From Nucisporomicrobium flavum (GTDB taxonomy: Bacteria > Actinomycetota > Actinomycetes > Mycobacteriales > Micromonosporaceae), in the NCBI RefSeq assembly GCF_016464385.1, contig NZ_JADMLH010000015.1, forward strand, positions 124,001-188,000: DNA of 64,000 bases, written 5' to 3'. The translations under genes were made by a program, and so were the position numbers. Below the pieces are notes generated by a model that was not told the origin of the DNA, ran no database searches, and saw only the letters and a program-made list of their open reading frames with translations. Positions 40,972 to 49,833 of the stretch are shown one piece after another. Position 1 is the stretch's first letter. Each line of letters starts with the position of its first letter.

Positions 40972-41538
40972 CAGGTTGCCGGTGCAGGCGACCCGGGCCT
41001 GGTCGTTCCACTGGGAGGCGTCCAGCACGGCGGTCGCGGTCCGGTCCCGGTCGTCGTCCGTGCGGATCGCGAGGCGTACGGACAGCAGCCCGATCGGCAG
41101 CCCGGCCGAGCAGATGATCTTCACGTCCGCGTCGGCCTGCACCGACTCGCCCCGGCGGATCCACCGGTGCTTCTCGACGGCCCGGACGGTCAGGCCCGGC
41201 CGGACCACGCTGAAGCTCAGCACGTTCACCGGGAGCGGGCCGGCGTTGACGAGCGTGACCCGGCGGGAGAGCGTGGCGTCGGTGACCTTGCCGTGGACGA
41301 TCACGCCTCCGATGCCGGCGTCGTTCGACTGCGGACCGGTGTCGGGCAGCACCAGCACCGAGATCTCGTCGTCGAGCGAGCGTTCGGTGCGCTGCCGGAG
41401 ATAGGTGCCCGTCGCTGCGCTGCCGAGCACCGCGCCGGTTGTGAGGATGGCGAGGGCGGTCAGCAGGCGGCGGGTGGGGCGGCGGGGAGCCGGCGGCGGC
41501 GTCGCGACGGGAGGGTGGTCCAGATCGATCACGCTCAT
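40966..41538 (-). CDS. Membrane-anchored protein of unknown function
   Basis: 190 residues. A Pro-rich cytoplasmic N-terminus (about 1-25) is followed by one membrane helix (LLTALAILTTGAVLGSAATG) and an extracytoplasmic beta-rich domain with two Cys (IICSAG and VACTG) that could pair. No family recognised. It stands alone; its stop overlaps the LysR stop by 6 bases. Confidence 0.75.
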   Translation of the reverse strand: MSVIDLDHPPVATPPPAPRRPTRRLLTALAILTTGAVLGSAATGTYLRQRTERSLDDEISVLVLPDTGPQSNDAGIGGVIVHGKVTDATLSRRVTLVNAGPLPVNVLSFSVVRPGLTVRAVEKHRWIRRGESVQADADVKIICSAGLPIGLLSVRLAIRTDDDRDRTATAVLDASQWNDQARVACTGNLS

Positions 41539-41577
41539 GGTCTCTAGAACGTACGACAGCACCTTCGGTGATGGGTA

Positions 41578-42516
41578 CTACGGGGTGACCACCATCCGGC
41601 TGTCCCGCCGTGACCATGCGCCGCCGACGTCGTGCAGAGCCACTTTCTCGTACGCGACCGTCAGCCTTCCCGCCGCCGCGTGCCCGGCTGTCAGGCGCAA
41701 CGAGGCCGACCGCTGCTCCGCCGTCAGCGAGTTGTTGGTGTAGCCGAGGATCTGCAGCGATCCACTGCGCAGCGTCGCCGAGTCCAGGGGAGCGGTCTCA
41801 CCCGCCGAACTGCCGAGGTTGACGAGGCGGCCGCCCGGTCGCAGCGTACGCAGCGCCGCCGCGGCCGGGACGCCGAAGAGCGGGTCCAGAACCAGATCGA
41901 CCGGTCCCTCGGCGGCCTCCCGGAACCGTGCGGCCAGCGCCGCCGGGTCGCCGGACAGGTCGCACACCGCCGCTGCGCCCGCGTCGAGGGCGCGCGCCCG
42001 CCCGGCCGCGGACCGGGCGGCGCCGATGACGCGACGGGCGCCCGCCAGAAGGGCGAGCTGGACGGCGGCCTGACCGACGACGCCGCCCGCGCCGAGCACG
42101 AGCGCCTGCTCACCCGGTTGCAGCCCGCCGCGCCAGGTGAGGGCCATATGCGCGGCGACCGCCGACAGGCCCAGCGCCGCCACCAGCGCGTGGTCGGCGT
42201 CCGGCGGCACCTCCACCGTGTCGGCCGCGCGGACGGCGGCGTACTCGGCGAGGCTGCCGTCGCCCGGGCGCATGCCGGCCGTGGTCGGGAACCACACCGC
42301 GACGCCGTCCTCGCGCACGCCGACGCCCTGCACCCCGGGCACGTACGGGGTCACCGGCGCGCCGAAGTACGACGTACCCGTGGCGCAGAGCAGATCCAGC
42401 GGGGTGATGGACGCAGCGGTGACCCGTACCAGGATCTCGTCGTCTGCCGGGGTGGGCAGCGGGCGTTCGCCGACCGCCGGCGGTGACCCGCACTCGTGCA
42501 GCAGCGCGGCGCGCAT
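41578..42516 (-). CDS. Zinc-independent quinone oxidoreductase-like (MDR family) dehydrogenase
   Basis: 312 residues. GroES-like N-terminal domain to about 110, then a Rossmann domain with VLGAGGVVGQAAVQLALLAGA (NADPH-binding loop, split here). The structural-zinc Cys cluster of alcohol dehydrogenases is absent, so this is nearer to the quinone reductase branch. It likely reduces a double bond or carbonyl of a pathway intermediate. Its start overlaps the LigA-like stop (TGATG), making it the last gene of the catabolic operon. Confidence 0.85.
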   Translation of the reverse strand: MRAALLHECGSPPAVGERPLPTPADDEILVRVTAASITPLDLLCATGTSYFGAPVTPYVPGVQGVGVREDGVAVWFPTTAGMRPGDGSLAEYAAVRAADTVEVPPDADHALVAALGLSAVAAHMALTWRGGLQPGEQALVLGAGGVVGQAAVQLALLAGARRVIGAARSAAGRARALDAGAAAVCDLSGDPAALAARFREAAEGPVDLVLDPLFGVPAAAALRTLRPGGRLVNLGSSAGETAPLDSATLRSGSLQILGYTNNSLTAEQRSASLRLTAGHAAAGRLTVAYEKVALHDVGGAWSRRDSRMVVTP

Positions 42517-42875
42517 CACGTCGCGATGTCGGGGTACGGCAGGTTGAAGTGCGCGAGCCGGGCCCCGTACGCCTTCTGGTATTCGAGCGGCCCGTGGTCG
42601 CGTTCGAACATCGCGATGAACAGGGTGAGCGTCAGGAACGGGTGGGCGCCCAGCTCGAACAGCTTGACGTGGTCGTGGGCGGTCAGCGCCTCGCGTTCCT
42701 CGTCGGTGAACCGCAGCCACGTGGAGGCCTCGCCGGCGTGGCAGTTGAGCACCGCGTTGGCGCGCTCGGCCTCCCACCACTCCACCGTCTCGCGCGGCTG
42801 TTCCCGGTAGCGTTCGACCAGCTCGGGGTCGCGGTCGATGGTGAACAGGAACTTGTCCACGAGGTACTTGCTCAT
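42516..42875 (-). CDS. LigA-like dioxygenase small (alpha) subunit
   Basis: 119 residues, helical: DRDPELVERYREQPRE, LTAHDHVKLFELGAHPFLTL, the pattern of the protocatechuate 4,5-dioxygenase alpha subunit (LigA/Extradiol_Dioxygenase alpha), which caps the active site of the LigB partner. The ATG overlaps the LigB-like stop as ATGA. The substrate is not known. Confidence 0.85.
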   Translation of the reverse strand: MSKYLVDKFLFTIDRDPELVERYREQPRETVEWWEAERANAVLNCHAGEASTWLRFTDEEREALTAHDHVKLFELGAHPFLTLTLFIAMFERDHGPLEYQKAYGARLAHFNLPYPDIAT

Positions 42876-43735
42876 CGCGGCGCTCCGTTCGGGTACCAGG
42901 TGAAGTACGCCTCCATGGTGTGGAACAGGTCGAGGCTGTCCACGTAGTCGGCTTTCTGGCCGGCGCCGGCGACGCCCATCATCAGCATGAAGTCCATGAA
43001 GCCGTGGGTGGCGTTGCCGGGGGAGTGCAGGCTGTCCAGCGTGACCTCGGCCAGGCAGCGGTCCAGGTCGCCGGTGGCGATCCACTCGACGGCCTTCTGA
43101 TCGAACTCCGGGTCGGGGCCGTGCGGGCCGAACTGGCGCGGGCCGCCGAGCTCCAGCGACAGGTGGCCGGTGCCGATGACCGCGACGCGCAGGTGGCTCG
43201 GCCAGCTCTCGACGATCTCCCGGATCGCCTGGCCGAGCTGGACGAAGCGCTTCGGCTGCGGCAGCGGCGGCGCGAAGATGTTGGTGTAGATCGGCACGAT
43301 CGGCAGGTCGGCCTCGGGCCGCAGCGTGATGATCGGGCAGGTGACGCTGTGGTCGATCCGCAGCTCGTTGCTGAACGCCAGGTCGAAGCCCTCGTCGAGG
43401 CCGGCGCGCAGGATGTGCGCGGACAGGTCCTCCTGCCCCTTGAGCAGCATCCGCGGCAGGCCGAACTCGCGCTCCTCGTTGTACCAGTTGGCGTCGTAGA
43501 ACGGCGCCTTGCCGACGAGGAACTGCGGCATGTTGTCCAGCCACAGCTGGTGGAAGTGGTCGGAGCCGACCATCACCAGCACGTCCGGGTTCGCCCTCGT
43601 GAGCGTCTGCCGAAAGGCGGTGATCTTCCGTACCCACTCGTCGGCGAACGGCGGCCGGTCCTCGCCGGTGGAGGTGCTGGCCCGGTAGTAGAAGGGATGG
43701 TGGGTGGAGGCTATGACCGCGACGACTTCAGCCAT
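42872..43735 (-). CDS. LigB-like class III extradiol ring-cleavage dioxygenase
   Basis: 287 residues. The non-haem Fe(II) ligands and catalytic His appear to be present: His residues in ASTHHPFYY near 11-12, and GSDHFHQLWLDN at about 58-69, plus VIGTGHLSLEL further on. Class III enzymes open catechol-like rings with O2. Together with the LigA-like subunit it should form an (alpha-beta) enzyme. Neighbours are a citryl-CoA-lyase-like protein and a CoA-transferase, so the ring-opened acid may be handled as CoA esters. Protocatechuate or gallate is not certain as substrate. Confidence 0.87.
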   Translation of the reverse strand: MAEVVAVIASTHHPFYYRASTSTGEDRPPFADEWVRKITAFRQTLTRANPDVLVMVGSDHFHQLWLDNMPQFLVGKAPFYDANWYNEEREFGLPRMLLKGQEDLSAHILRAGLDEGFDLAFSNELRIDHSVTCPIITLRPEADLPIVPIYTNIFAPPLPQPKRFVQLGQAIREIVESWPSHLRVAVIGTGHLSLELGGPRQFGPHGPDPEFDQKAVEWIATGDLDRCLAEVTLDSLHSPGNATHGFMDFMLMMGVAGAGQKADYVDSLDLFHTMEAYFTWYPNGAPR

Positions 43736-43746
43736 GGCGACCTTTC

Positions 43747-44520
43747 TTAATCCTCGTAGACCGCGTTGCGGTCGACCGTCAGGTAGATGTCCATGCCGAG
43801 CGGCCGGCGCCGCTCCTCGGCGAGGTGCCCGAGCAGGCCGGCGGCCCGGGCCAGCAGCGCGAAGCCGCGCAGCAGGTCGATCGGCAGGCCGAGGTCGGCC
43901 AGGGCCGCCCCGCACACCCCGGCGCCGTTGAGCGGCAGGGTCCGGTTCAGAACCTGCGGGTGTACGCGCCCGATCGCCTCGAACAAGCGCAGGTGGGGGC
44001 CCTTGAGCCCCTCCTCGTCCGCGATCGCCATGAGCACCGGCGTCCGCGGGTCCTGCTGTTTGTGCACGGGGTGACCGAGCCCCGGCACGAACTTCTTCGC
44101 CTCGCGGGCCTTGCGTACCGCTTCGAGCGCGAGGGCGTCGTAGTCGGGATCGGGTCCGGCGTCCGCGAGCGTGGAAGCCAGGAACCGTCCACAGTCCTCG
44201 GTCACGCCCAGGAACCGGCTGCCGCCGCCGAGCAGGCCCGCGGCGAGCGCGCCCTGCAACGACTCCGGGGCGCTCAGGTACGTCAGCCGCGCCGCGATCG
44301 CCGTCGGGGTGAACCCGTGGTCGGCGAGCGCGACGAGCACCGCCTCGAACACCCGCGTCTCGCCGGGCGTGGGCCGCCGGCCGGCGACGAGCCAGTACGC
44401 CAGCTCGCCGAACCCGACCTTGCCCATGAGGTCGGCCGCCAGGTCCTGGCCGAGCAGTCGGATCTGCTTCTCGTCGGACGTACCGAGCGAGGTGGGGAAG
44501 TTCAGTCCTGCATCAGCCAT
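43747..44520 (-). CDS. Citryl-CoA lyase-like (short citrate synthase fold) protein
   Basis: 257 residues, against about 430 for citrate synthase. It keeps the catalytic-domain motifs: PGLGHPVHK (His), and NGAGVCGAALADLGLP with LLGHLAEE in the C-terminal part. Short forms of this kind are usually annotated citryl-CoA lyase and cleave an acyl-CoA into acetyl-CoA or another product plus oxaloacetate. It overlaps the CoA-transferase end by 19 bases, so the transferase may supply its CoA substrate. Confidence 0.82.
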   Translation of the reverse strand: MADAGLNFPTSLGTSDEKQIRLLGQDLAADLMGKVGFGELAYWLVAGRRPTPGETRVFEAVLVALADHGFTPTAIAARLTYLSAPESLQGALAAGLLGGGSRFLGVTEDCGRFLASTLADAGPDPDYDALALEAVRKAREAKKFVPGLGHPVHKQQDPRTPVLMAIADEEGLKGPHLRLFEAIGRVHPQVLNRTLPLNGAGVCGAALADLGLPIDLLRGFALLARAAGLLGHLAEERRRPLGMDIYLTVDRNAVYED

Positions 44521-45626
44521 GTACGGATCTCCTCACCGTGTTCGTCCAGGCCGGGCGGGGGCAGCTCGTAGCCGGCCGGGGTGTCCGAGAACGTGATCGG
44601 ATTCCGTACGCCGGGCACACCCCCCACCGTGACCACCGGGTCGAGCCCCAGCTCCTCGGCCAGCGCCACGCCGCCGTCGATCGTGTTGATCGGTGCGCAG
44701 GGCACCCCGGCGGCGAGCAGCTCGCGGAACCATTCGTCCTTCGTACGCTTGCTCAGCCGCTCCACCAGGATCGGGCGCAGCTGCTCGCGGTTGGCGGTGC
44801 GGTCCTGGTTGCGCCCGAAGCGCGGGTCGTCGGGCAGCTCGGGCAGGTCGAGCACCTGGCACAGCTTGCGGAACTGCCCGTCGTTGCCCGCGATGACGAT
44901 CAGCTCGCCGTCCGAGGTGGGCAGCGGCTCGTACGGGAACAGGCTCGGGTGCGCGTTGCCCATCCGGAACGGGACCGTGCCGCCGGCGACGTAGCCGCTC
45001 GAGTGGTTGACCAGCCCGGACAGCGCGGAGGACAGCAGGTTGACCTCGACGTGCTGGCCGGCGCCGGAGGCCGCCCGATGGTGCAGGGCGGCGAGGATGC
45101 CGATGTTCGCGTGCAGCCCGGCCATGACGTCGAAGACCGAGATGCCGGCCCGGTACGGCGGCCCGTCCGGATCCCCGGTGAGGCTCATCAGCCCCGAGAT
45201 CGCCTGCACCATGAGGTCGTACCCGGGGTAGTTGGCGCCCGCGCCGGTGCCGAAGCCGCTGATCGACGCGTACACGACCTTGCTGTTGGCGGCCGCGACC
45301 GAGTCGTAGTCGAGGCCGAACCGCTTGAGCCCGCCCGGCCGGAAGTTCTCGATCATCACGTCGGCCCGGTGCGCGAGCCGCCGGGCGACCTCCAGATCCT
45401 CGGGGTTCTTGAGATCCAGCGCGATCGAGCGCTTGTTGCGGTTGATGCCCAGGTAGTACGTGGACACGTCGTCGCGGACCGGCGGCATCCACGTCCGGGT
45501 GTCGTCGCCGCCGGGTCCCTCCACCTTGACCACCGTGGCACCGAGGTCGGCGAGCAGCATCGTCGCGTACGGCCCGGCGAGGATCCGGGAGAAGTCCGCG
45601 ACGAGCAGTCCGTCCAGTGCGCCCAT
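44502..45626 (-). CDS. CaiB/BaiF-family CoA-transferase
   Basis: 374 residues. Class III CoA-transferase hallmarks: ADFSRILAGPYATMLLADLGA at the start, VKVEGPGGDDTR, and NRNKRSIALDLKNPE, with D in YPGYDLMVQAISG as the likely catalytic Asp. It moves CoA between carboxylic acids without ATP. First gene of the minus-strand catabolic operon, divergent from the amidohydrolase; two palindromes lie between. Confidence 0.92.
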   Translation of the reverse strand: MGALDGLLVADFSRILAGPYATMLLADLGATVVKVEGPGGDDTRTWMPPVRDDVSTYYLGINRNKRSIALDLKNPEDLEVARRLAHRADVMIENFRPGGLKRFGLDYDSVAAANSKVVYASISGFGTGAGANYPGYDLMVQAISGLMSLTGDPDGPPYRAGISVFDVMAGLHANIGILAALHHRAASGAGQHVEVNLLSSALSGLVNHSSGYVAGGTVPFRMGNAHPSLFPYEPLPTSDGELIVIAGNDGQFRKLCQVLDLPELPDDPRFGRNQDRTANREQLRPILVERLSKRTKDEWFRELLAAGVPCAPINTIDGGVALAEELGLDPVVTVGGVPGVRNPITFSDTPAGYELPPPGLDEHGEEIRTWLMQD

Positions 45627-45656
45627 GAGCCGCCTCTCCAGGTTGTGCCCGCATAG

Positions 45657-45670
45657 CGGACAGATGTCCG
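45657..45670. promoter_or_regulatory. Palindrome 1, candidate IclR operator
   Basis: CGGACAGATGTCCG has 6-bp arms around GA. It lies 30 bp before the CoA-transferase start and matches the palindrome at 45751-45764, so it probably binds the IclR regulator encoded at 47217. The GTCCGTCAG at 45666-45674 is part of this palindrome. Confidence 0.55.
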
Positions 45671-45711
45671 TCAGTTTGCTGCTGCTTCACCATGGATGTC
45701 AACGAGAAACC

Positions 45712-45740
45712 TTGACAGCCCCCTGAGGCGGTCACACACT
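45712..45740 (+). promoter_or_regulatory. Candidate promoter of the amidohydrolase gene
   Basis: TTGACA (45712-45717), 17-bp spacer, CACACT (45735-45740). The -35 is perfect, the -10 weak, which suits an activated or repressed promoter beside the palindromes. Confidence 0.45.
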
Positions 45741-45750
45741 GACCGCCAGA

Positions 45751-45764
45751 CGGACGCCTGTCCG
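45751..45764. promoter_or_regulatory. Palindrome 2, candidate IclR operator
   Basis: CGGACGCCTGTCCG has 5-bp arms (CGGAC/GTCCG) around four bases, just downstream of the candidate -10 and 18 bp before the amidohydrolase ATG. Binding here would block transcription. Confidence 0.55.
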
Positions 45765-45782
45765 CCGCTGTGAGGGAGGGTC

Positions 45783-47213
45783 ATGGCTGACTCAGTTCTT
45801 TTCCGCAACGGCACCGTTCTGACGATGGACGACCAGCACACCGTTCTCACCGGCGCCGACGTGCTCGTGGTCGGCGAGCGCATCGCCGAGGTCGGCACCG
45901 GCCTCACCGCGCCCGATGGTGCGACCGTGATCGACGCGTCCGGCGGCATCGTGATGCCGGGCATGATCGACACCCACCGGCACATGTGGCAGACCGCGAT
46001 GCGCGGGTACGGCGCCGACTGGACGCTCACCCAGTACTTCGTCTGGTACTACCTCGAGTCCGGCAAGCTGTTCCGGCCCGAGGACGTGTACGCCGGCAAC
46101 CTCCTCGCCGCGATCGAGGCCATCGACGCCGGCGTCACCACGACCGTCGACTGGTCGCACGGACTCCAGACCCCGCAGCACGCCGACGCCGCCGTGGACG
46201 CGCTGCAGGCGGTGCCCGGGCGGTTCGTGCTCGCGTACGGCAACATCCAGCAGGGCCCGTGGGAGTGGGCGACCAGCCCCGAGTTCCGCGACTTCGTCAA
46301 CCGGCGCCTGTCCGGCGGCGACGACATGCTCGGCTTCCAGATGGCCTTCGACGTCACCGGCGACCCGTCGTTCCCCGAGAAGGCGGCGTTCGAGGTGGCG
46401 CGGGAGCTGGGCGTACCGGTCACCACGCACGCCGGCGTCTGGGGCGCGACGAACGACGACGGCATCCGCCTCATGCACGAGAACGGCTTCATGACCCCGC
46501 AGACCGTGTACGTGCACGCGGCGACGCTGACCCACGACTCGTACCACCGCATCGCCGCGACCGGCGGCTCGGTGTCCGTCTCGACCGAGAGCGAGCAGAG
46601 CGCCGGCCAGGGCTACCCGCCCACCTGGATGCTGCGCGACCACGGCATCCCGGTCTCGCTGTCGATGGACACCAGCGTGTGGTGGAGCGGCGACCTGTTC
46701 TCGGCGATGCGGACGACGCTGGGCGCCGACCGTTCCCGCGAGCACATGGAGGCGCACGGCCGCGCCGAGACGGTCACCCACGTGCACCTGCGCGCCGAGC
46801 AGGTCGTCGACTGGGCCACCCGCGGCGGCAGTAAGGCGCTGGGGCTCGACTCGCTCGTCGGCAGCCTCGAGCCGGGCAAGAAGGCCGACGTCGTGCTGCT
46901 CAAGAACGACCACTCGCCGGTCATGACGCCGATCCTGCACCCGTACGGTCACGTCGCGTTCCAGGCGCAGCGCGGCGACGTCGACACCGTCGTGATCAAC
47001 GGTCGGATCGTCAAGCGCGACGGCCGGCTGGTCGGCGTCGACCTCGCCGCCGCCCGTACCGCCGTCGAGCGCACGATCGAGCACTTGCGCTCGACGATGG
47101 GCGAGGAGGCGTGGCTCAAGGGCATGAACCCTGACATCCCGGAAACCAAGGTGATGGACAACCCGTACACCTACACCGAGTGGGACGCCGGCTCGGCGCA
47201 GTGGAAGCATTAG
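45783..47213 (+). CDS. Amidohydrolase (metal-dependent deaminase/hydrolase)
   Basis: 476 residues. Metal ligands of the TIM-barrel amidohydrolase family are visible: DTHRHMWQ (HxH, near 68-70), TTHAG and VHAATL for the later His residues, and SMDTSVWW for the Asp. A beta-sandwich of N- and C-terminal strands flanks the barrel (VIDASGGIVMPGMID, DVVLLKNDHSP). Related enzymes deaminate or hydrolyse purine, pyrimidine or triazine rings; the substrate here is unknown. It is followed by IclR four bases after its stop. Confidence 0.88.
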   Translation: MADSVLFRNGTVLTMDDQHTVLTGADVLVVGERIAEVGTGLTAPDGATVIDASGGIVMPGMIDTHRHMWQTAMRGYGADWTLTQYFVWYYLESGKLFRPEDVYAGNLLAAIEAIDAGVTTTVDWSHGLQTPQHADAAVDALQAVPGRFVLAYGNIQQGPWEWATSPEFRDFVNRRLSGGDDMLGFQMAFDVTGDPSFPEKAAFEVARELGVPVTTHAGVWGATNDDGIRLMHENGFMTPQTVYVHAATLTHDSYHRIAATGGSVSVSTESEQSAGQGYPPTWMLRDHGIPVSLSMDTSVWWSGDLFSAMRTTLGADRSREHMEAHGRAETVTHVHLRAEQVVDWATRGGSKALGLDSLVGSLEPGKKADVVLLKNDHSPVMTPILHPYGHVAFQAQRGDVDTVVINGRIVKRDGRLVGVDLAAARTAVERTIEHLRSTMGEEAWLKGMNPDIPETKVMDNPYTYTEWDAGSAQWKH

Positions 47214-47216
47214 CGC

Positions 47217-48014
47217 GTGCCACGCGAAGCCGGACCTGACTTCATCGAGGCCCTCGCGCGGGGGCTGGACGTGCTGCGCAGCTTCCGGCCGGGCCGCCGG
47301 GTGTCGACGCTCAGTGAGATCGCCGCCGACACCGGGCTGGCCCGGCCCACGGTCCGCCGGATCCTGCTGACCCTCGCCGAGCTCGGGTACGTGCGCGGCG
47401 AGGAGCGTGGGTACGCCCTCACCCCGCGCGTCCTCGAGCTCGGCATGGCGTACGTGCACAGCCTCGACATGTGGGACGTGGCCCGGCCGCACATGGAACG
47501 GCTCGTCGCGCAGACCGGCGAGTCGACGTCCATGGCCCAGCTCGACGGCTCGGACATCGTGTACGTGGCGCGGGTCGCCGTACCCAAGATCGTGACGCTG
47601 TCCGTCTCCATCGGCACCCGCTTCCCGGCGCCGGCCACCTCCATGGGCAAGGTGCTGCTCGCCGCCCTGGACCCGGCCGAGCTGGACTCGGTCCTGGCGC
47701 AGCCCACCCGCTCGGGGATCGACGCGCGGTGGCAGCCGCAGCGGGACGAGCTGGACCGCTCGCTGCGCGAGGTGCGGGCCAAGGGCTGGGCGCTCGCCGA
47801 CCAGGATCTCGCGCTGGGCATCCGGTCCATCGCGACCGGCGTGCGCAACGGCGACGGCCGGGTGGTGGCGGCGCTGAACGTGACCGTGCACGCCGCCGAG
47901 ACGTCTGTCGATAAGTTGACAGGCCATCACCTGCCGCTGCTCCTGCACGCGGCCGCAGACATAAGCCACGACTGGTCTTTGCGGGATTCCGCACCGATCG
48001 TGGTCCGCGCCTGA
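47217..48014 (+). CDS. IclR-family transcriptional regulator
   Basis: 265 residues from a GTG three bases after the amidohydrolase stop. Winged helix at about 12-70 (SEIAADTGLARPTVRRILLTL) and an effector domain with TSMGKVLLAAL and LGIRSIATGVRNGDGRVVAALNV. PcaR/PobR-like members control aromatic catabolism. Its likely sites are the two palindromes at 45657 and 45751, controlling both divergent transcripts. Confidence 0.94.
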   Translation: MPREAGPDFIEALARGLDVLRSFRPGRRVSTLSEIAADTGLARPTVRRILLTLAELGYVRGEERGYALTPRVLELGMAYVHSLDMWDVARPHMERLVAQTGESTSMAQLDGSDIVYVARVAVPKIVTLSVSIGTRFPAPATSMGKVLLAALDPAELDSVLAQPTRSGIDARWQPQRDELDRSLREVRAKGWALADQDLALGIRSIATGVRNGDGRVVAALNVTVHAAETSVDKLTGHHLPLLLHAAADISHDWSLRDSAPIVVRA

Positions 48015-48024
48015 GAGGTTCACT

Positions 48025-48065
48025 CACCCGGTTATGAAGCCCCGCCTACTGGCAGGAACCGGGTG
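48025..48065 (+). terminator. Hairpin after IclR gene
   Basis: CACCCGGTT (48025-48033) and AACCGGGTG (48057-48065) are perfect 9-bp arms around a 23-base loop, eleven bases after the IclR stop. There is no T-run, which is common for actinomycete terminators. Confidence 0.5.
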
Positions 48066-48086
48066 CTTACGGGCAGGATCGGGCCC

Positions 48087-48698
48087 ATGACGACCCCCGG
48101 CCGCCTGCCGTACCCCGTCACCCTCTCCGGGGACGGCATCACCTTGCGCGAGTGGCGGGACGACGACCTCGACGAGCTGGTCGCGATGCTCGACGAGCCC
48201 GACATCGCCCGGTGGACCCCGATGCCGTCGCCGTTCGACACCGAGGCCGGCATCGCGTACCTGAAACGTGCCCGGCAGGGCCGCGTCAGCGGTCAGCGCA
48301 TCCAGCTCGTGATCACCACGGACGGCGTGAAACCGCTGGGTGAGGTCCTGCTCTTCGGCGTCGACGCCGGACTGCGGGAGGCCGAGCTGGGATACCTGGT
48401 GTCCGCTCAGCACCGCCGGCGCGGGCTCGCTGCCGGGGCGCTCTCCCTGCTCTCCGCGTACGCCCGCAGCACGCTGAAGCTGAGCAGGCTGCTGCTGCGC
48501 ATCGATCCCGGGAACACGGCCAGCACCGCCGTGGCGCGCCGCTGCGGGTACCGCCTCACCGGCGAGCCGCCCATCCTGCAGGAGGGCCCGTACGGCCCCA
48601 GCAGCCTCGACACGTGGGAGCTGGTCTCGGTCGGCGGGGGAAGCCGGATGGAGCGGCTGAGAAATGTCGCATCCCGGCGGTACGGTCGTCGCGGCTGA
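48087..48698 (+). CDS. GNAT-family acetyltransferase
   Basis: 203 residues. Ribosomal-protein-type GNAT pattern: ITLREWRDDDLDELVAMLDEP at the start, the acetyl-CoA loop ELGYLVSAQHRRRGLAAGAL near 115-130, and DPGNTASTAVARRCGYRLTGE. The ATG at 48087 is chosen; a GTG at 48063 lies in the hairpin and is less likely. Substrate unknown. Confidence 0.9.
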   Translation: MTTPGRLPYPVTLSGDGITLREWRDDDLDELVAMLDEPDIARWTPMPSPFDTEAGIAYLKRARQGRVSGQRIQLVITTDGVKPLGEVLLFGVDAGLREAELGYLVSAQHRRRGLAAGALSLLSAYARSTLKLSRLLLRIDPGNTASTAVARRCGYRLTGEPPILQEGPYGPSSLDTWELVSVGGGSRMERLRNVASRRYGRRG

Positions 48699-48725
48699 GA
48701 TTTTCGTTCGGCGGAGGTGGTGCAC

Positions 48726-49820
48726 ATGGAGGTGGACCGCAGGCAGGCCATGGCATACCGGGTGGCCGCGCTCGGGCTGGCGGACCGCGGGTCGCAGCGC
48801 CCCGGCGACCTCGACGTGCTCGACCTCGGCGTGCAGGAGTACACGCCGGGTTCGGCCCAGGTCGCGCTCGCGGCCCGCACGGATGCGGCGCTCGACGACG
48901 ACCGGCTGCTCACCGTGTGGGCGGCCTGGGGAGCGCCGCACCTGCACCGCCGCCGCGACCTCGGCCGGATCGTCAAGGCGCTGTGGCCGCTCAGCGACGC
49001 CGACGCCTCGGCCCGCATCAAGAGCGGCCAGATCCCCGACGGCGTGAAGCTGGGCGTCAAGGCGTTCGAGGCGACCGCCGCGGCGTTCCGGGAGGTGGTC
49101 ACGCGGTCCATGCCCCGGGGCGAGGCGAGCACCGAGGTCAGCCGGCGGGTGCCGCGCGAGCTGACGTACGACTGCCGCACCTGCCGCGCGCGGCACATCG
49201 CCGGCAACGTCTGGCAGGTCGCCGGCCTGGCGGGTGGCGTCCAGGTGGAGTCCCGCGGCAAGGACGCGACGCTCGGCCCGATCCGCAACGCGCCGCCGCA
49301 GCCCGCCGCGAACGAGGGCATCGAGCAGCTGATCCTGACCTACCTGCGCTTCCTCGGCCCGGCCGGCCCGGCGGAGGTCGCGAAGTACCTGGGGACCGCC
49401 ACCGCCGAGATCAAGAAGGTGTGGCCCGCCGACGGCCTCGAGGAGGTGCGCCTCGACGGCCGGAAGACGTGGATCCCGGCCGGCTCGGCGGCGGCGCTGG
49501 CCTCGGCCGGCCCGGTCCGCGGAGTGCGCTTCGTCCCGGCGATGGACGCGCTCCTGCAGGCGCGCGACCGCGACGTGCTCCTGCCGGAGCGGGCGCAGCA
49601 GAAGGAGGTGTGGCGCGTTCTCGGCAACCCGGGCGTGATCCTGGTGGACGGGGAGATCGCCGGGGTGTGGCGGGCCAAGATGGCCGGCCGCAAGCGGGTG
49701 GAGCTGACCGTGACGCCGTTCGGGACGCTGACCGCCCGGAGCCGGAAGCCGCTCGAGGAGGAGGCGGGGGTGGTCGCCCGGGCCCGCGAGGTGCCGGAGG
49801 CCACGGTGGCCTACAGCTGA
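48726..49820 (+). CDS. AlkZ/YcaQ-like winged-helix DNA glycosylase-family protein
   Basis: 364 residues, ATG eight bases after GGAGG. The pattern VLDLGVQEYTPGSAQVALAAR, LLTVWAAWGAPHLHRR and LTYLRFLGPAGPAEVAKYLG belongs to the winged-helix DNA-binding family that includes AlkZ and YcaQ, some of which excise cross-linked bases. The QxQ-type catalytic motif of AlkZ is not obvious to me, so activity is uncertain. Single gene. Confidence 0.78.
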   Translation: MEVDRRQAMAYRVAALGLADRGSQRPGDLDVLDLGVQEYTPGSAQVALAARTDAALDDDRLLTVWAAWGAPHLHRRRDLGRIVKALWPLSDADASARIKSGQIPDGVKLGVKAFEATAAAFREVVTRSMPRGEASTEVSRRVPRELTYDCRTCRARHIAGNVWQVAGLAGGVQVESRGKDATLGPIRNAPPQPAANEGIEQLILTYLRFLGPAGPAEVAKYLGTATAEIKKVWPADGLEEVRLDGRKTWIPAGSAAALASAGPVRGVRFVPAMDALLQARDRDVLLPERAQQKEVWRVLGNPGVILVDGEIAGVWRAKMAGRKRVELTVTPFGTLTARSRKPLEEEAGVVARAREVPEATVAYS

Positions 49821-49833
49821 GCCGTCACAGCCT

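Noticed and set aside
45666..45674. GTCCGTCAG near the amidohydrolase
   Set aside because: It is explained by the CGGACA-TGTCCG palindrome and lies over 100 bp before the gene start.
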